Source: an uncultured Collinsella sp. | Lineage (GTDB): Bacteria > Actinomycetota > Coriobacteriia > Coriobacteriales > Coriobacteriaceae | NCBI GenBank assembly: GCA_900556875.1 | Contig: USQQ01000001.1 | Coordinates: 62,001 to 126,000, forward strand | Direction of reading: 5' to 3' | Length of the DNA: 64,000 nt | In this document: positions 8,781 through 16,902 of the stretch, one piece after another | Layout: each line of letters opens with the position of its first letter | Position numbering within the stretch: position 1 is the stretch's first letter | The notes under the pieces: model-generated | What the model was told of the DNA's origin: nothing | Seen by the model: the letters and a program-made list of their open reading frames with translations, nothing else | Database searches by the model: none | Program-made: the position numbers and the translations under genes

Positions 8781-8950
8781 TAATACTTTTCCCGAGAAGT
8801 GAACGAGTAAAAACGAAGTCCCGGAGCATCCACACCTTTAGACCGCAAAACCGCAGGATTCGCGCTGCAAATCCGCAGGAAATAGCGGTCAAAATATGCC
8901 AATGCTTCGGGGGTCCAAATAAGGTCGTTCACTTCACGGGAAAAGTATTA
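8781..8950. repeat. MITE-like element, CTTTTCCCGAGAAGTGAACG family, copy 1
   Basis: About 170 bp with 26-bp terminal inverted repeats (8781-8806 and 8925-8950, one mismatch), beginning TAATACTTTTCCCG. The interior has two CCGCAGGA motifs (about 8850 and 8873) and GGGGTCC near 8910. A second copy at 45632-45823 shares the ends and the order of interior motifs. It has no coding capacity. Confidence 0.8.
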
Positions 8951-9118
8951 GACCTCAATTCACACCAAGCCCAAAGTCACCCCAGGCAGCAGGCGCGAAG
9001 CGCCGAGGCCGCCGCCGGGACTAGGGCCCGCAACAACCACGTGCCCCCACATCAGCCCAGCGGCCCCAACCAGCAACGGCCCCATCGCAGGCCGCTCGCA
9101 GCCGAGTCACCGCAGGCA

Positions 9119-9240
9119 GGGGCCGGGCTTAGTTTTCAGAACACTCCGCAGACCAGTGTGGCGCCTTGTCCGCGGCTCCGAAGGAGCAGGACAAGGCGCC
9201 ACACATGGTCGAGGACGTTCTGAAAACTAAGCCCGGCCCC
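9119..9240. repeat. Long palindrome, family A copy 2
   Basis: Perfect 24-bp outer stem (9119-9142 with 9217-9240), then the core CTCCGCAGACC / CATGGTCGAGGACG, then a long inner stem (GTGTGGCGCCTTGTCC with its complement). It lies 17 nt past the asd stop on the minus strand. The arm sequence is unlike those of the other copies; only the core is shared. Confidence 0.8.
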
Positions 9241-9256
9241 CGCCGGACAGGTCGCA

Positions 9257-10282
9257 CTACTCGCAGAGCAGCTTAGCAATCTGGACGGCGTTGGTTGCCG
9301 CGCCCTTGCGGATTTGGTCGCCGCAGCACCAGAAGGTGATGCCGCGCGCGGCCTCGGGGTTCGAGATGTCGCGACGCACGCGACCGACCCAAATCAGGTC
9401 CTGGTCGGACGTATCCATCGGCATGGGGAAGCGATCGTGCGCGTCCTCGGCGCTCATGTCGTCGACCAGCTTCACGCCCGGAGCGGCGGCCAGCGCGGCA
9501 CGGGCCTCTTCCACCGTAATATCGCGCTCGAACTCGAGCGTAATGCTCTCGGAGTGCGAGCGCAGCACGGGCACGCGCACACAGGTGCAGTTCACGCGCA
9601 GCTCGGGCAGATGCATGATCTTGCGGCCCTCGTTTTGCAGCTTCATCTCCTCGGAGGTAAAGCCCTCCTCCTTGACACCGCCAATCTGCGGAATCAGGTT
9701 GCTCGCCAGCTGGGCGGCAAACGCGCGCGGCTCGGGAATCTCCTCGCCACGGCCCAGGGCGGCAAGCTGAGCCTCGAGCTCGGCCATACCGGGAGCGCCA
9801 GCGCCCGAAGCTGCCTGATACGTGGACACGATCATACGCTTCACGCCAGCAAGCTGGTGCAGCGGCCACGTGGGAACCAGGCCGATGATGGTCGCGCAGT
9901 TGGGATTGGCGATAAGGCCGTGATGCCACTTGATGTCGTCGGCATTGATCTCGGGCACGACCAGCGGCACCTCGGGATCCATGCGGAAGGCGTGGCTGTT
10001 GTCGACCACGACGGCGCCGCGCTTGACGGCCTCGGGCAGTAGCTCCTTCGCAATATCGTCGCCGGCGGCGCCGAGCACGATGTCGCAGCCCTCAAAGGCC
10101 TCGGGGCAAGCCTCCTCAATCACAACCTGCTCGCCGCGGAACTCGACGGTCTTGCCCGCAGAGCGCGCGCTCGCTAGCAGCTTGAGCTTGCCGACCGGAA
10201 ACTCCTGCTCGTTGAGGCACTCAAGCATCTGGGTGCCCACGGCTCCCGTCGCGCCCAAAATAGCAACCGTGTACTGTTTCAT
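9257..10282 (-). CDS. asd: Aspartate-semialdehyde dehydrogenase
   Basis: Reduces aspartyl-4-phosphate to aspartate semialdehyde with NADPH, the branch-point step of lysine, diaminopimelate, threonine and methionine synthesis. The 341-residue product starts MKQYTVAILGATGAVG, a Rossmann NADP site. The active-site cysteine is in NPNCATI near residue 128, and the phosphate/substrate residues in ELRVNCTCVRVPV and the catalytic His region AHDRFPMP follow. The start at 10282 is chosen over a long upstream extension because GGGGGAAG precedes it and the family begins there. It reads in the same direction as lysC and lies 170 nt downstream of it. Confidence 0.95.
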   Translation of the reverse strand: MKQYTVAILGATGAVGTQMLECLNEQEFPVGKLKLLASARSAGKTVEFRGEQVVIEEACPEAFEGCDIVLGAAGDDIAKELLPEAVKRGAVVVDNSHAFRMDPEVPLVVPEINADDIKWHHGLIANPNCATIIGLVPTWPLHQLAGVKRMIVSTYQAASGAGAPGMAELEAQLAALGRGEEIPEPRAFAAQLASNLIPQIGGVKEEGFTSEEMKLQNEGRKIMHLPELRVNCTCVRVPVLRSHSESITLEFERDITVEEARAALAAAPGVKLVDDMSAEDAHDRFPMPMDTSDQDLIWVGRVRRDISNPEAARGITFWCCGDQIRKGAATNAVQIAKLLCE

Positions 10283-10454
10283 GCTTCCCCCTTTAAAGGC
10301 TGTGGCTTTTGCCCGCACGCCGAGCAGGCCGATTATTGTTGCCAGTGTATACAAGAACAGGGCGGGCACGAAACCCGCCCCGTCGAAACGAAACCGAAAC
10401 GAAACGCCCCGCCGTAGTTTTTGAAGCAAGTCCAAAAATCTACTGGGATAGCAG

Positions 10455-11843
10455 CTACTTGTGGAGCGCGGCCGGAGCGGGATCGACCGGCACGGGAGCC
10501 TCCAGGTCGGAGACCTTCACAATGCCGTTCTCGTCGGAGAAGGCGCGGTAAATGGTCCGAATCGCCAGGTCGAAGTCCTTCTCCTCTACGCCGATAATGA
10601 TGTTGATCTCGTCGCAGCTCTGCGAAATCATACGTACGCTCACGCCGGCCTGACCAAGCATGCCAAACAGATGGCCCGAGATACCTGCGCGGCCGCGAAG
10701 GTTACGGCCGACGGTCGCGATGAGCGCCAAACCCTCGACAACCTCGATCTCGAGCGGCTCGACCTCCTGCTGAATGTCGCCCACGAGCGAGTACAGCGAG
10801 TCGTGCACATCCTGCTCCTGCACCACGGCGCCAAAGCGGTCGACGCCGGTGGGCATATGCTCGACGGAAACGTCATAGCGTTCGAACACCGAAAGTGCAC
10901 GGCGCATAAAGCCGACACGGGGCTTGGTGCGGTCGCGGGCAACGTTGATGGCGACAAAGCCGCGCTTGCCGGTCACGCCGGTAATGATAGGCTCCGCCTC
11001 ACCCTCGTCAGCCGTCTCGCTAATGATGGTGCCGGGGTCCTGCGGCGCATTGGTGTTCTTGATGACCAGCGGAATGCCTGCCTCGCGCACGGGGAACACG
11101 GCCTCCTCGTGCAGGACGCTTGCACCCATGTACGAAAGCTCGCGCAGCTCCTCGTAGGTAACGCGCGCAATGGGCTGAGCCTCGGGAACAATACGCGGAT
11201 CGGCAGAATAGAAGCCCGAAACGTCGGTCCAGTTCTCGTACAGGTCGGCACCAAGGCACTTGGCCAGAATCGAGCCGGAAATATCGCCGCCGCCACGGTC
11301 GAGCAGCTTGATCTGCCCCTCACGCGTCGCGCCGTAGAAACCGGGCATAACAAAGCCGCCCTGCTGGCCGTACTCCTGCACCAGCTCGGCGGTGCGGTTC
11401 ATGCTGAGCGTACCGTCATGATGGAACGCCACGACCGTCGCGGCATCCAGGAACGGCAGGCCCAGGTACTCGGCCATCAGACGGGCGGTAAAGTACTCGC
11501 CGCGGCTCACGAGTTCCTCGGTGGAGTAGCCACCGGAACGGGCGCGCTCGGCAAAGGCCGCGAACTCCTCGCGGATGGGATAGGTGAGCTCCAGCTCGTC
11601 AGCGATATCAAAATAGCGCTGGCCAATGTCCTCGAGCAGCTCCTCGCACGACACGTGGTACTTAACGTGTGCGTTAACCAAGTAGAGCAGGTCGGTCACC
11701 TTGGTATCGCCCTTAAAGCGGCGACCGCAGGCAGAAACCACCACAAAACGGCGGGCCGGGTCGGCATCGACAATGGCCTTGATCTTCTTAAAGTGTTCGG
11801 CGTCGGCGACCGACGAGCCGCCAAACTTGGCAATCTTAATCAT
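10455..11843 (-). CDS. lysC: Aspartate kinase
   Basis: Phosphorylates aspartate, the first step of the aspartate amino-acid family. The 462-residue product has the N-terminal KFGGSSVAD kinase motif, LDRGGGDISGS near residue 186 and a C-terminal pair of ACT domains (SVEHMPTGVDRFG ... and GRAGISGHLFGMLGQAGVSVRMISQS), where end-product control usually acts. The length fits the monofunctional LysC/ThrA-N type with no homoserine dehydrogenase domain. It is transcribed divergently from thrC across about 100 nt; no lysine riboswitch fits in that gap. Confidence 0.95.
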   Translation of the reverse strand: MIKIAKFGGSSVADAEHFKKIKAIVDADPARRFVVVSACGRRFKGDTKVTDLLYLVNAHVKYHVSCEELLEDIGQRYFDIADELELTYPIREEFAAFAERARSGGYSTEELVSRGEYFTARLMAEYLGLPFLDAATVVAFHHDGTLSMNRTAELVQEYGQQGGFVMPGFYGATREGQIKLLDRGGGDISGSILAKCLGADLYENWTDVSGFYSADPRIVPEAQPIARVTYEELRELSYMGASVLHEEAVFPVREAGIPLVIKNTNAPQDPGTIISETADEGEAEPIITGVTGKRGFVAINVARDRTKPRVGFMRRALSVFERYDVSVEHMPTGVDRFGAVVQEQDVHDSLYSLVGDIQQEVEPLEIEVVEGLALIATVGRNLRGRAGISGHLFGMLGQAGVSVRMISQSCDEINIIIGVEEKDFDLAIRTIYRAFSDENGIVKVSDLEAPVPVDPAPAALHK

Positions 11844-11946
11844 GGGCTTGAGGTTACCTTTCTAAAAGCCTCTGCAAACCTGTTTTGCGCGCTCTGATAC
11901 CATGGTTTCACCGATTGGGACCAAGGCATCCGAGGAGCAGTGTTAT

Positions 11947-13464
11947 ATGGGAACTTATCATAGTACACGAGGACGCACTTTATCGTGCTCAAGTAAGGTG
12001 GCAATCCGTACCGGCATCGCTCCCGACGGGGGTTTGTTTGTCTCGGACGAGCTGGGCACCCAGCAACTCGATATCAGCTCGCTTGCAGATAAATCGTACT
12101 TTGAAATCGCTCAAGATGTGTTGGGAATGTTACTGAATGATTACACGGCCGAAGAAATTTCGGCGTGTGTCGACGAGGCTTACCGCAGCACGTTTGCGAG
12201 CGAAGAGGTCACGCCGCTCGTCAAACTCGACGCCGCACCGGGCGCCGATGCCCCTCAGACCTATGTGATGGAACTCTTTGGCGGCCCCACAAGCGCCTTT
12301 AAGGACGTCGCCCTGCAGATGCTCCCCCGCCTGATGGCCCGCACCTCTGCCAAGGACGGCAGCGCCGAGCGCATCATGATCGTCACCGCCACGTCGGGCG
12401 ACACGGGCAAGGCAGCACTTGCCGGCTTTGCCGACGCTCCGGGCACGGGCATCACTGTCTTTTATCCCGAGGGCAAGGTCAGCCGCGTCCAGAACCTGCA
12501 GATGTCCACGCAGGAGGGCGACAACGTCGCTGTCTGCGGCATCCGCGGCAACTTTGACGACGCCCAGAGCGCCGTCAAGCGCATCTTTGCCGATAAGGAG
12601 CTTGCCGAGCGCCTGGAGGCCGCTGGCACCGTGCTTTCGAGCGCCAACTCCATCAATGTCGGCCGTCTGGTACCGCAGGTCGTCTACTACTTTGCCGCCT
12701 ATGCGCAACTGCTGCGCGCCGGCGCCATCGAGGCCGGCGACGCCGTGGAGTTCTGCGTACCGACCGGCAACTTCGGCGATATCCTGGCCGGCTACTATGC
12801 CAAGCGCATGGGCCTGCCCGTCGCCAAGCTCATCGTCGCGAGCGACAAGAACAACGTGCTGGCTGACTTCCTGACCACCGGCGTTTACGACCGTAACCGC
12901 CCGTTCTTCACGACCATCTCGCCGTCGATGGACATCCTCATCAGCTCCAACCTGGAGCGCATGCTCTACTTCCTGTCCGACGGCGACTGCGAGCTCGTTG
13001 CCGGCCTTATGGAGCAGCTTGCCCAGACCGGCCGCTACGAGGTGCCCGCCGAGCTGCTGGCCAAGATCCAGAGCGTGTTTGGCTGCGGCTGGGCCAGCGA
13101 GGACGAGGTCCGCGCTGCCATCAAGAGCTGCTGGGACGCCAACGGCTACGTGATCGACCCGCACACCGCTTGCGGCTATCACGTCTTTGAGCAGGTCGCT
13201 TCCGCCGAGGGCGCCAAGGCCCGCGTGCTGCTTTCGACCGCCAGCCCCTACAAGTTCCCGCGCGCCTGCTGCGACGCCTTGGGCCTCGACGTTCCCGAGG
13301 ACGATTTTGAGGCTATGCATGTGCTCGAGCATGCCACCAACACGGTCGCCCCGGCACAGCTCGCCGAGCTCGAGTCCAAGCCCGTCCGCTTCGAAGACGT
13401 CTGCGACGTCGATGAGATGGACAGTTACGTCGAGTCTGCAGCAAAACGAATGAGCACCAACTAA
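11947..13464 (+). CDS. thrC: Threonine synthase
   Basis: PLP enzyme that converts O-phosphohomoserine to threonine. The 505-residue product belongs to the longer, bacterial/yeast class: N-terminal MGTYHSTRG, PLP lysine in FGGPTSAFKDVALQ near residue 105, phosphate loop TATSGDTGKAAL, and EFCVPTGNFGDILAGYYAKRMGLP. The ATG at 11947 is preferred to the in-frame ATG at 11902 because GAGGAG lies 9 nt before it and the family starts there. A terminator and a palindrome separate it from thrB, so the two threonine genes are not a tight operon. Confidence 0.95.
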   Translation: MGTYHSTRGRTLSCSSKVAIRTGIAPDGGLFVSDELGTQQLDISSLADKSYFEIAQDVLGMLLNDYTAEEISACVDEAYRSTFASEEVTPLVKLDAAPGADAPQTYVMELFGGPTSAFKDVALQMLPRLMARTSAKDGSAERIMIVTATSGDTGKAALAGFADAPGTGITVFYPEGKVSRVQNLQMSTQEGDNVAVCGIRGNFDDAQSAVKRIFADKELAERLEAAGTVLSSANSINVGRLVPQVVYYFAAYAQLLRAGAIEAGDAVEFCVPTGNFGDILAGYYAKRMGLPVAKLIVASDKNNVLADFLTTGVYDRNRPFFTTISPSMDILISSNLERMLYFLSDGDCELVAGLMEQLAQTGRYEVPAELLAKIQSVFGCGWASEDEVRAAIKSCWDANGYVIDPHTACGYHVFEQVASAEGAKARVLLSTASPYKFPRACCDALGLDVPEDDFEAMHVLEHATNTVAPAQLAELESKPVRFEDVCDVDEMDSYVESAAKRMSTN

Positions 13465-13476
13465 ACCCCTTATTAA

Positions 13477-13506
13477 GCGCCGGCGAAAGCCGGCGCACCT
13501 TCTTTT
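13477..13506 (+). terminator. Rho-independent terminator of thrC
   Basis: GCGCCGGCGAAAGCCGGCGC hairpin (13477-13496) followed by ACCTTCTTTT, 12 nt after the thrC stop. Confidence 0.85.
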
Positions 13507-13542
13507 ATCAGATAACCCCCGGGATGATGACGAACGCGCACA

Positions 13543-13654
13543 GCGTGCCTGGCTGTTTAGTTCGTCGCGAGTTCCGCACGCAAAGGAAAGCACTTAATGT
13601 GCTTTCCGTCTTGCGCAGGACTGCCCGAGCAGCGAACTAAACAGCCAGGCACGC
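13543..13654. repeat. Long palindrome, family A-like divergent copy 6, just upstream of thrB
   Basis: Perfect 22-bp outer stem GCGTGCCTGGCTGTTTAG... (13543-13564 with 13633-13654) and an inner GGAAAGCAC / GTGCTTTCC hairpin. Between them are CCGCACG and GCGCAGGACTGCCCGAGCAGCG, recognisable but diverged versions of the family A core. The right arm ends immediately before the GGAGG of thrB, so the folded RNA would sit against the ribosome site. Confidence 0.65.
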
Positions 13655-13667
13655 CAGGAGGACTCAC

Positions 13668-14549
13668 ATGATCAAGATCACCGTCCCAGCAACCAGCGCC
13701 AACTTGGGCATTGGCTACGACACCCTCGGCATGGCCGTCAGCCTCTACTCACACTTTACCTTCGAGCGCGCCGACAAGCTCACCATCATGGGCTGCCCCG
13801 AGGAGTTCCAAAACGAGAACAACCTGGTCTACGTGAGCTTTGTGGATGCGCTGGCCGCATGGGGCGAGCCGGCCTTCCCCGTCGCCATCGACATTCAGAC
13901 TGACGTTCCCGTCGCTCGCGGCCTGGGTTCCAGCTCCACCTGCGTTGTCGCCGGCATTATGGCCGCCGCCGCGCTGACGGGCCACACCGTCGACCGCGCC
14001 GAGCTCGTCCGCATCGCCACCGAGGTCGAGGGCCATCCCGATAACGTCGCCCCCGCTATCCTGGGCGGCGCCGTCTGCTCCTTTACGCCGACCGACTCGC
14101 TGCCCCAGTGCCTGCGCTACGAGGTGAGCGATCGCTTGCGTTTTATTACCGTGATTCCGCCCTACGAGGTGCATACGAGCGAGGCGCGCAAGGTCGTGCC
14201 GCAGGAGATTCCGCTCTCCACCGCCGTATGGCAAATGGGCCGCATCGCCGGCATGACGCGCGGCCTGGAGACCGGCGACCTTGACCTGATTGCCGCCGCC
14301 AATGACGACCGCATCCAGGAGCCCTATCGCCGCCGCCTCATCCCCGACTACAACGCCGTGCGCGACACCTGCCTTAACGGAGGCGCCAAGACCATTTGGA
14401 TCAGTGGTTCGGGCTCAACTCTCATGGCTGTGACCGACGACACCATCGTGGCAAAGTTCCTGCAGGTCAAGCTGCGCGAGCAGTTCCCCAAGTGTGAGAC
14501 GCATATCCTCACGTGCGACACGGAAGGCGCCCAGATCGAATACCTGTAG
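13668..14549 (+). CDS. thrB: Homoserine kinase
   Basis: GHMP kinase that makes O-phosphohomoserine, the substrate of ThrC. The 293-residue product has the N-terminal VPATSANLGIGYDTLGMA motif, the ATP loop PVARGLGSSSTCVVAGI near residue 85 and the C-terminal motif KTIWISGSGSTLMA. GCCAGGAGG lies 8 nt before the ATG. It follows thrC on the same strand, separated by a terminator and a 112-bp palindrome that could modulate thrB expression. Homoserine dehydrogenase is not in the window. Confidence 0.95.
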   Translation: MIKITVPATSANLGIGYDTLGMAVSLYSHFTFERADKLTIMGCPEEFQNENNLVYVSFVDALAAWGEPAFPVAIDIQTDVPVARGLGSSSTCVVAGIMAAAALTGHTVDRAELVRIATEVEGHPDNVAPAILGGAVCSFTPTDSLPQCLRYEVSDRLRFITVIPPYEVHTSEARKVVPQEIPLSTAVWQMGRIAGMTRGLETGDLDLIAAANDDRIQEPYRRRLIPDYNAVRDTCLNGGAKTIWISGSGSTLMAVTDDTIVAKFLQVKLREQFPKCETHILTCDTEGAQIEYL

Positions 14550-14724
14550 TCGCCGTACCTTATACCCGCCGGGGAGGCCAGGGGCTTTGCCCCCAAATCG
14601 TCCTCGGACATGGCAGGACCCCCGCTGCGCACTTCGTGCGGCGGGGGTCCTGCCGTCCTGCGGAAAGATTTGGGGGCAAAGCCCCTGGCCTCCCTACGTT
14701 AACTTCGCTGGCGGCGGCTACAGG
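14543..14724. repeat. Long nested palindrome, family A copy 3
   Basis: Inner 28-bp stem (14572-14599 with 14667-14694), family core CGTCCTCGGACATG / CGTCCTGCGGAAAG, inner hairpin with loop TGCGCACTTCGTGCG. Outside it, after gaps of 16-17 nt, CCTGTAGTCGCCG (14543-14555) pairs with CGGCGGCTACAGG (14712-14724) with one mismatch. The outer left arm contains the thrB stop codon, the same layout as copy 1. Confidence 0.85.
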
Positions 14725-14832
14725 GACCTTCGCTCTGTAAAAGCGCCGGGCTGATAGTTTGGCTTTTTATTGATAGGGGCTCTTACTAGGCTGGAGCACT
14801 TCCTAGAGGCGGGCATCGGCTGTGTGCTTGGT

Positions 14833-15531
14833 TTAGGCGGCGCTGGATTCTTTGAATTCAAAGACTGGTTCTAGGAGGTCTTCGATGTTGCAGTGGAGGG
14901 CTTTTGCTATGGCTCTTACGCTTGTTACCGAAGCTTCATTGATGTTTCTCTGGCGCTGCTCGTACATTTGGATTGAGCGGAGTGACACACCCGATTCGTA
15001 CGCTAGGTCTTGTTGGGTTTTCTTAAGCTTCTTTCTCGCTAACGCAAGTTTGGTTTGCCTGGACGCTTTTTTCGCCATATCGCAGACGAGGCGAGCCACG
15101 CGTTCCTCCGAGGCTTCGTGCCAGGGGTAGTACAGACTGCGTAGCACATCGAATGGAACGACATGCAGCAAATCTTCGAAAGACTCTCCTAGGCGCCACT
15201 GCAGGTATGCCAGTATCCAGCCCGCCCAATATTCCGGCGTCTTCTCAAATCGATAGGCGCAGTCCGGTATAGGCCCGTTTTGATAGCCCGACCTTTCGGC
15301 GATAAGCGCGAACAGCTCAACGCCCGATTTTCCCGACACTACCCATGCGTTGCCGCGTTCGAACTCGCGAGCTACGCCGCTCAGGCAAAAGAGTTCAGCA
15401 ACTTCCGATCCTTCTGCTCCGTAATCGTTAACGGCATAGTCGAAGCAATCCCCGAGGTTGTTCATTGCGTCCTCAAGGTAATAGACGGGATATGTCCTAC
15501 TCGGCCCACGATCCGTTAACTCTTGGATCAT
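14833..15531 (-). CDS. HTH partner of the DUF3990 protein (probable antitoxin/autoregulator)
   Basis: Protein of 232 residues. The C-terminal 70 residues are an Xre-type helix-turn-helix (ARKKLKKTQQDLAYESGVSLRSIQMYEQRQRNI shows the fold; LEPVFEF ends it). The N-terminal 160 residues (YYLEDAMNNLGDCFDYAVNDY, EVAELFCLSGVAREFERGN) match no domain I can name. The gene starts inside the end of the DUF3990 gene (35-nt overlap) with GGGAGGG about 10 nt before its ATG, so the two are translationally coupled. The layout suggests toxin first, then an antitoxin with its own DNA-binding domain acting on the palindromes at 16196-16242. The toxin-antitoxin role is inferred. Confidence 0.7.
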   Translation of the reverse strand: MIQELTDRGPSRTYPVYYLEDAMNNLGDCFDYAVNDYGAEGSEVAELFCLSGVAREFERGNAWVVSGKSGVELFALIAERSGYQNGPIPDCAYRFEKTPEYWAGWILAYLQWRLGESFEDLLHVVPFDVLRSLYYPWHEASEERVARLVCDMAKKASRQTKLALARKKLKKTQQDLAYESGVSLRSIQMYEQRQRNINEASVTSVRAIAKALHCNIEDLLEPVFEFKESSAA

Positions 15532-16180
15532 TTAAATCAACCCTCCCTGACATCAAATCCCTAATGTCGACACCCTCGGTGTCAAATCCGTTTACCGTAT
15601 CCAGGTACTTACGTCGAGCGTTCTGTTCTCGCTCAAATCGTTTGGGATAAAACTCCGCTCCCGAGGCCTGCTTCCAATCGCGAAACCTGATCGCCGAGAA
15701 CGCGCGCTCACTCATAAGCGCATATTGAATGCCCAAATCCCCCAAAAACATAATGCGCTGCAATTGCCTGAGCGAAATCATGCCGTTAACGAACTGTCTT
15801 GCAAACGAAAAGTAGGAATCGTCAGCGCGATAGCCTCGAATAACGTCATAGGGAGAAATATCAATCAGGCAGTTGTCCAGCAAATACCGAAGTCCTTCGC
15901 GTGCCAGCGGCGTCGAGACATTAAACTCCCGGTTGTCAGCCAAAATCGCAAGCCAATTGAGGATTGAAAACTCCCCAGACTCTAAATCCAAGACCGAAAG
16001 GCCCTCTAAGTCAAGCTCATATCGGTTCGCGATGCCATCAGACTCGGTCCGGCATGCCCATTCCATTGCCATTTCCTCATGTGGTGTGCAATAAAACCCG
16101 CGCCCATAGTCATTGAATTGCCTGCATTTATCCAACGATGGATGCTCGACAACAACCTCCGACCCGTGCCAAAGCTCCAT
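15497..16180 (-). CDS. DUF3990 family protein, putative ADP-ribosyltransferase-fold toxin
   Basis: Protein of 227 residues. The N-terminus MELWHGSEVVVEHPSLDK, followed by NDYGRGFYCTPHEEMAMEWA, is the hallmark of DUF3990, a family placed in the ADP-ribosyltransferase superfamily. The His in LWHGS and the Tyr in GFYCT are the likely NAD-binding pair. The middle holds DVIRGYRADDSYFSFARQFVNG, also usual for the family, and the C-terminus is Arg/Glu rich. No signal peptide. AGGAGG lies 6 nt before the ATG. A mirrored double operator precedes it and the HTH gene follows with overlap. Target and toxicity are unproven. Confidence 0.75.
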   Translation of the reverse strand: MELWHGSEVVVEHPSLDKCRQFNDYGRGFYCTPHEEMAMEWACRTESDGIANRYELDLEGLSVLDLESGEFSILNWLAILADNREFNVSTPLAREGLRYLLDNCLIDISPYDVIRGYRADDSYFSFARQFVNGMISLRQLQRIMFLGDLGIQYALMSERAFSAIRFRDWKQASGAEFYPKRFEREQNARRKYLDTVNGFDTEGVDIRDLMSGRVDLNDPRVNGSWAE

Positions 16181-16195
16181 ATCGACCTCCTAAAA

Positions 16196-16242
16196 ATATC
16201 ACCCCAGTGATAGTTTACCAATAACTATCACTGGGGTGATAT
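16196..16242 (-). promoter_or_regulatory. Mirrored double operator upstream of the DUF3990/HTH pair
   Basis: Perfect 20-bp inverted repeat ATATCACCCCAGTGATAGTT (16196-16215) with its complement at 16223-16242, spacer 7 nt. Each arm also contains a smaller palindrome, TATCAC-n4-GTGATA, so there are two dyad sites in mirror arrangement. They end 16 nt before the DUF3990 start, as expected for autoregulation by the HTH protein. Confidence 0.75.
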
Positions 16243-16273
16243 AGATGAGAGCTTTTGAGGGGCTGCAGCCTGA

Positions 16274-16864
16274 CTAGAGGCAAGCCTCGGCGATGCGCTT
16301 TTTTAGTTCGTCGATGCCGGTGCCGGTCTGGGAGCTTGTGATGATTACGTTTTCGGCCGGGACGTTGAGCTGCTTTTTGATGGCTGCTGCCTGGCGGGCC
16401 TGCTGGGTGCGGCTGAGCTTGTCGGCTTTGGTGAGGCAGACGATAAAGTTGAACTCGTTGCCCTGCAGGTAGTCGATCATGTCATGATCGAGCTTGCTGG
16501 GGTCGTGACGAATGTCAACCAGCGATACGACCAGGTTAAAGCTGCGCTCGGAGTCAAAGAAGTCGCCAATAAGCTCGGCCCAGCGGTCGCGCTCGGCCTT
16601 GGAGCGACGGGCGAAACCGTAACCCGGCAGGTCCACGAAATGCACGTCGTCGGCCTCAAAGAAGTTGATGTTGCTCGTCTTGCCCGGCGTACTGGAAACC
16701 TTGACCAGGTTCTTGCGGCCAAAGAGCTTGTTCATAATCGACGACTTGCCCACGTTGGAGCGGCCGACAAAGCTCACCTCGGGGCAGGTGGACTCGGGAA
16801 TCTGCGAAACCTTGCCGTAGCTGGCGACGAACTTGGCAAGCTGGTAGTTAATGGAATCGGCCAT
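16274..16864 (-). CDS. engB: Ribosome biogenesis GTP-binding protein EngB (YsxC/YihA)
   Basis: Essential TrmE-Era-EngA-EngB-type GTPase needed for assembly of the 50S subunit. The 196-residue product has G1 GRSNVGKSS near residue 33, G2/switch I TPGKTSNINFF, G3 DLPGYG near 77, G4 TKAD near 143 and G5 SSQTG near 174. The ATG at 16864 has AAGGAG about 5 nt upstream; the GTG two codons earlier is less well placed. It lies just upstream of mtnN in reading order reversed, both on the minus strand with a 38-nt gap. Confidence 0.95.
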   Translation of the reverse strand: MADSINYQLAKFVASYGKVSQIPESTCPEVSFVGRSNVGKSSIMNKLFGRKNLVKVSSTPGKTSNINFFEADDVHFVDLPGYGFARRSKAERDRWAELIGDFFDSERSFNLVVSLVDIRHDPSKLDHDMIDYLQGNEFNFIVCLTKADKLSRTQQARQAAAIKKQLNVPAENVIITSSQTGTGIDELKKRIAEACL

Positions 16865-16902
16865 GGACACTCCTTGGTCGTAGGTTCTTACAAAAGAGCG
16901 CG

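Noticed and set aside
11844..11946. Lysine riboswitch or threonine attenuator in the lysC-thrC gap
   Set aside because: Only about 100 nt separate the divergent starts, too little for a lysine riboswitch on either side, and no Thr-rich leader peptide was seen.
12130..13593. 487-codon minus-strand frame opposite thrC
   Set aside because: Complementary frame of thrC in high-GC DNA; no start signal and no family resemblance.
14543..14724. attC-like integron cassette sites
   Set aside because: The long stem with a conserved asymmetric core resembles attC in outline, but the GTTRRRY core sites are missing, no integrase gene is present and the elements lie between unrelated, non-cassette genes.
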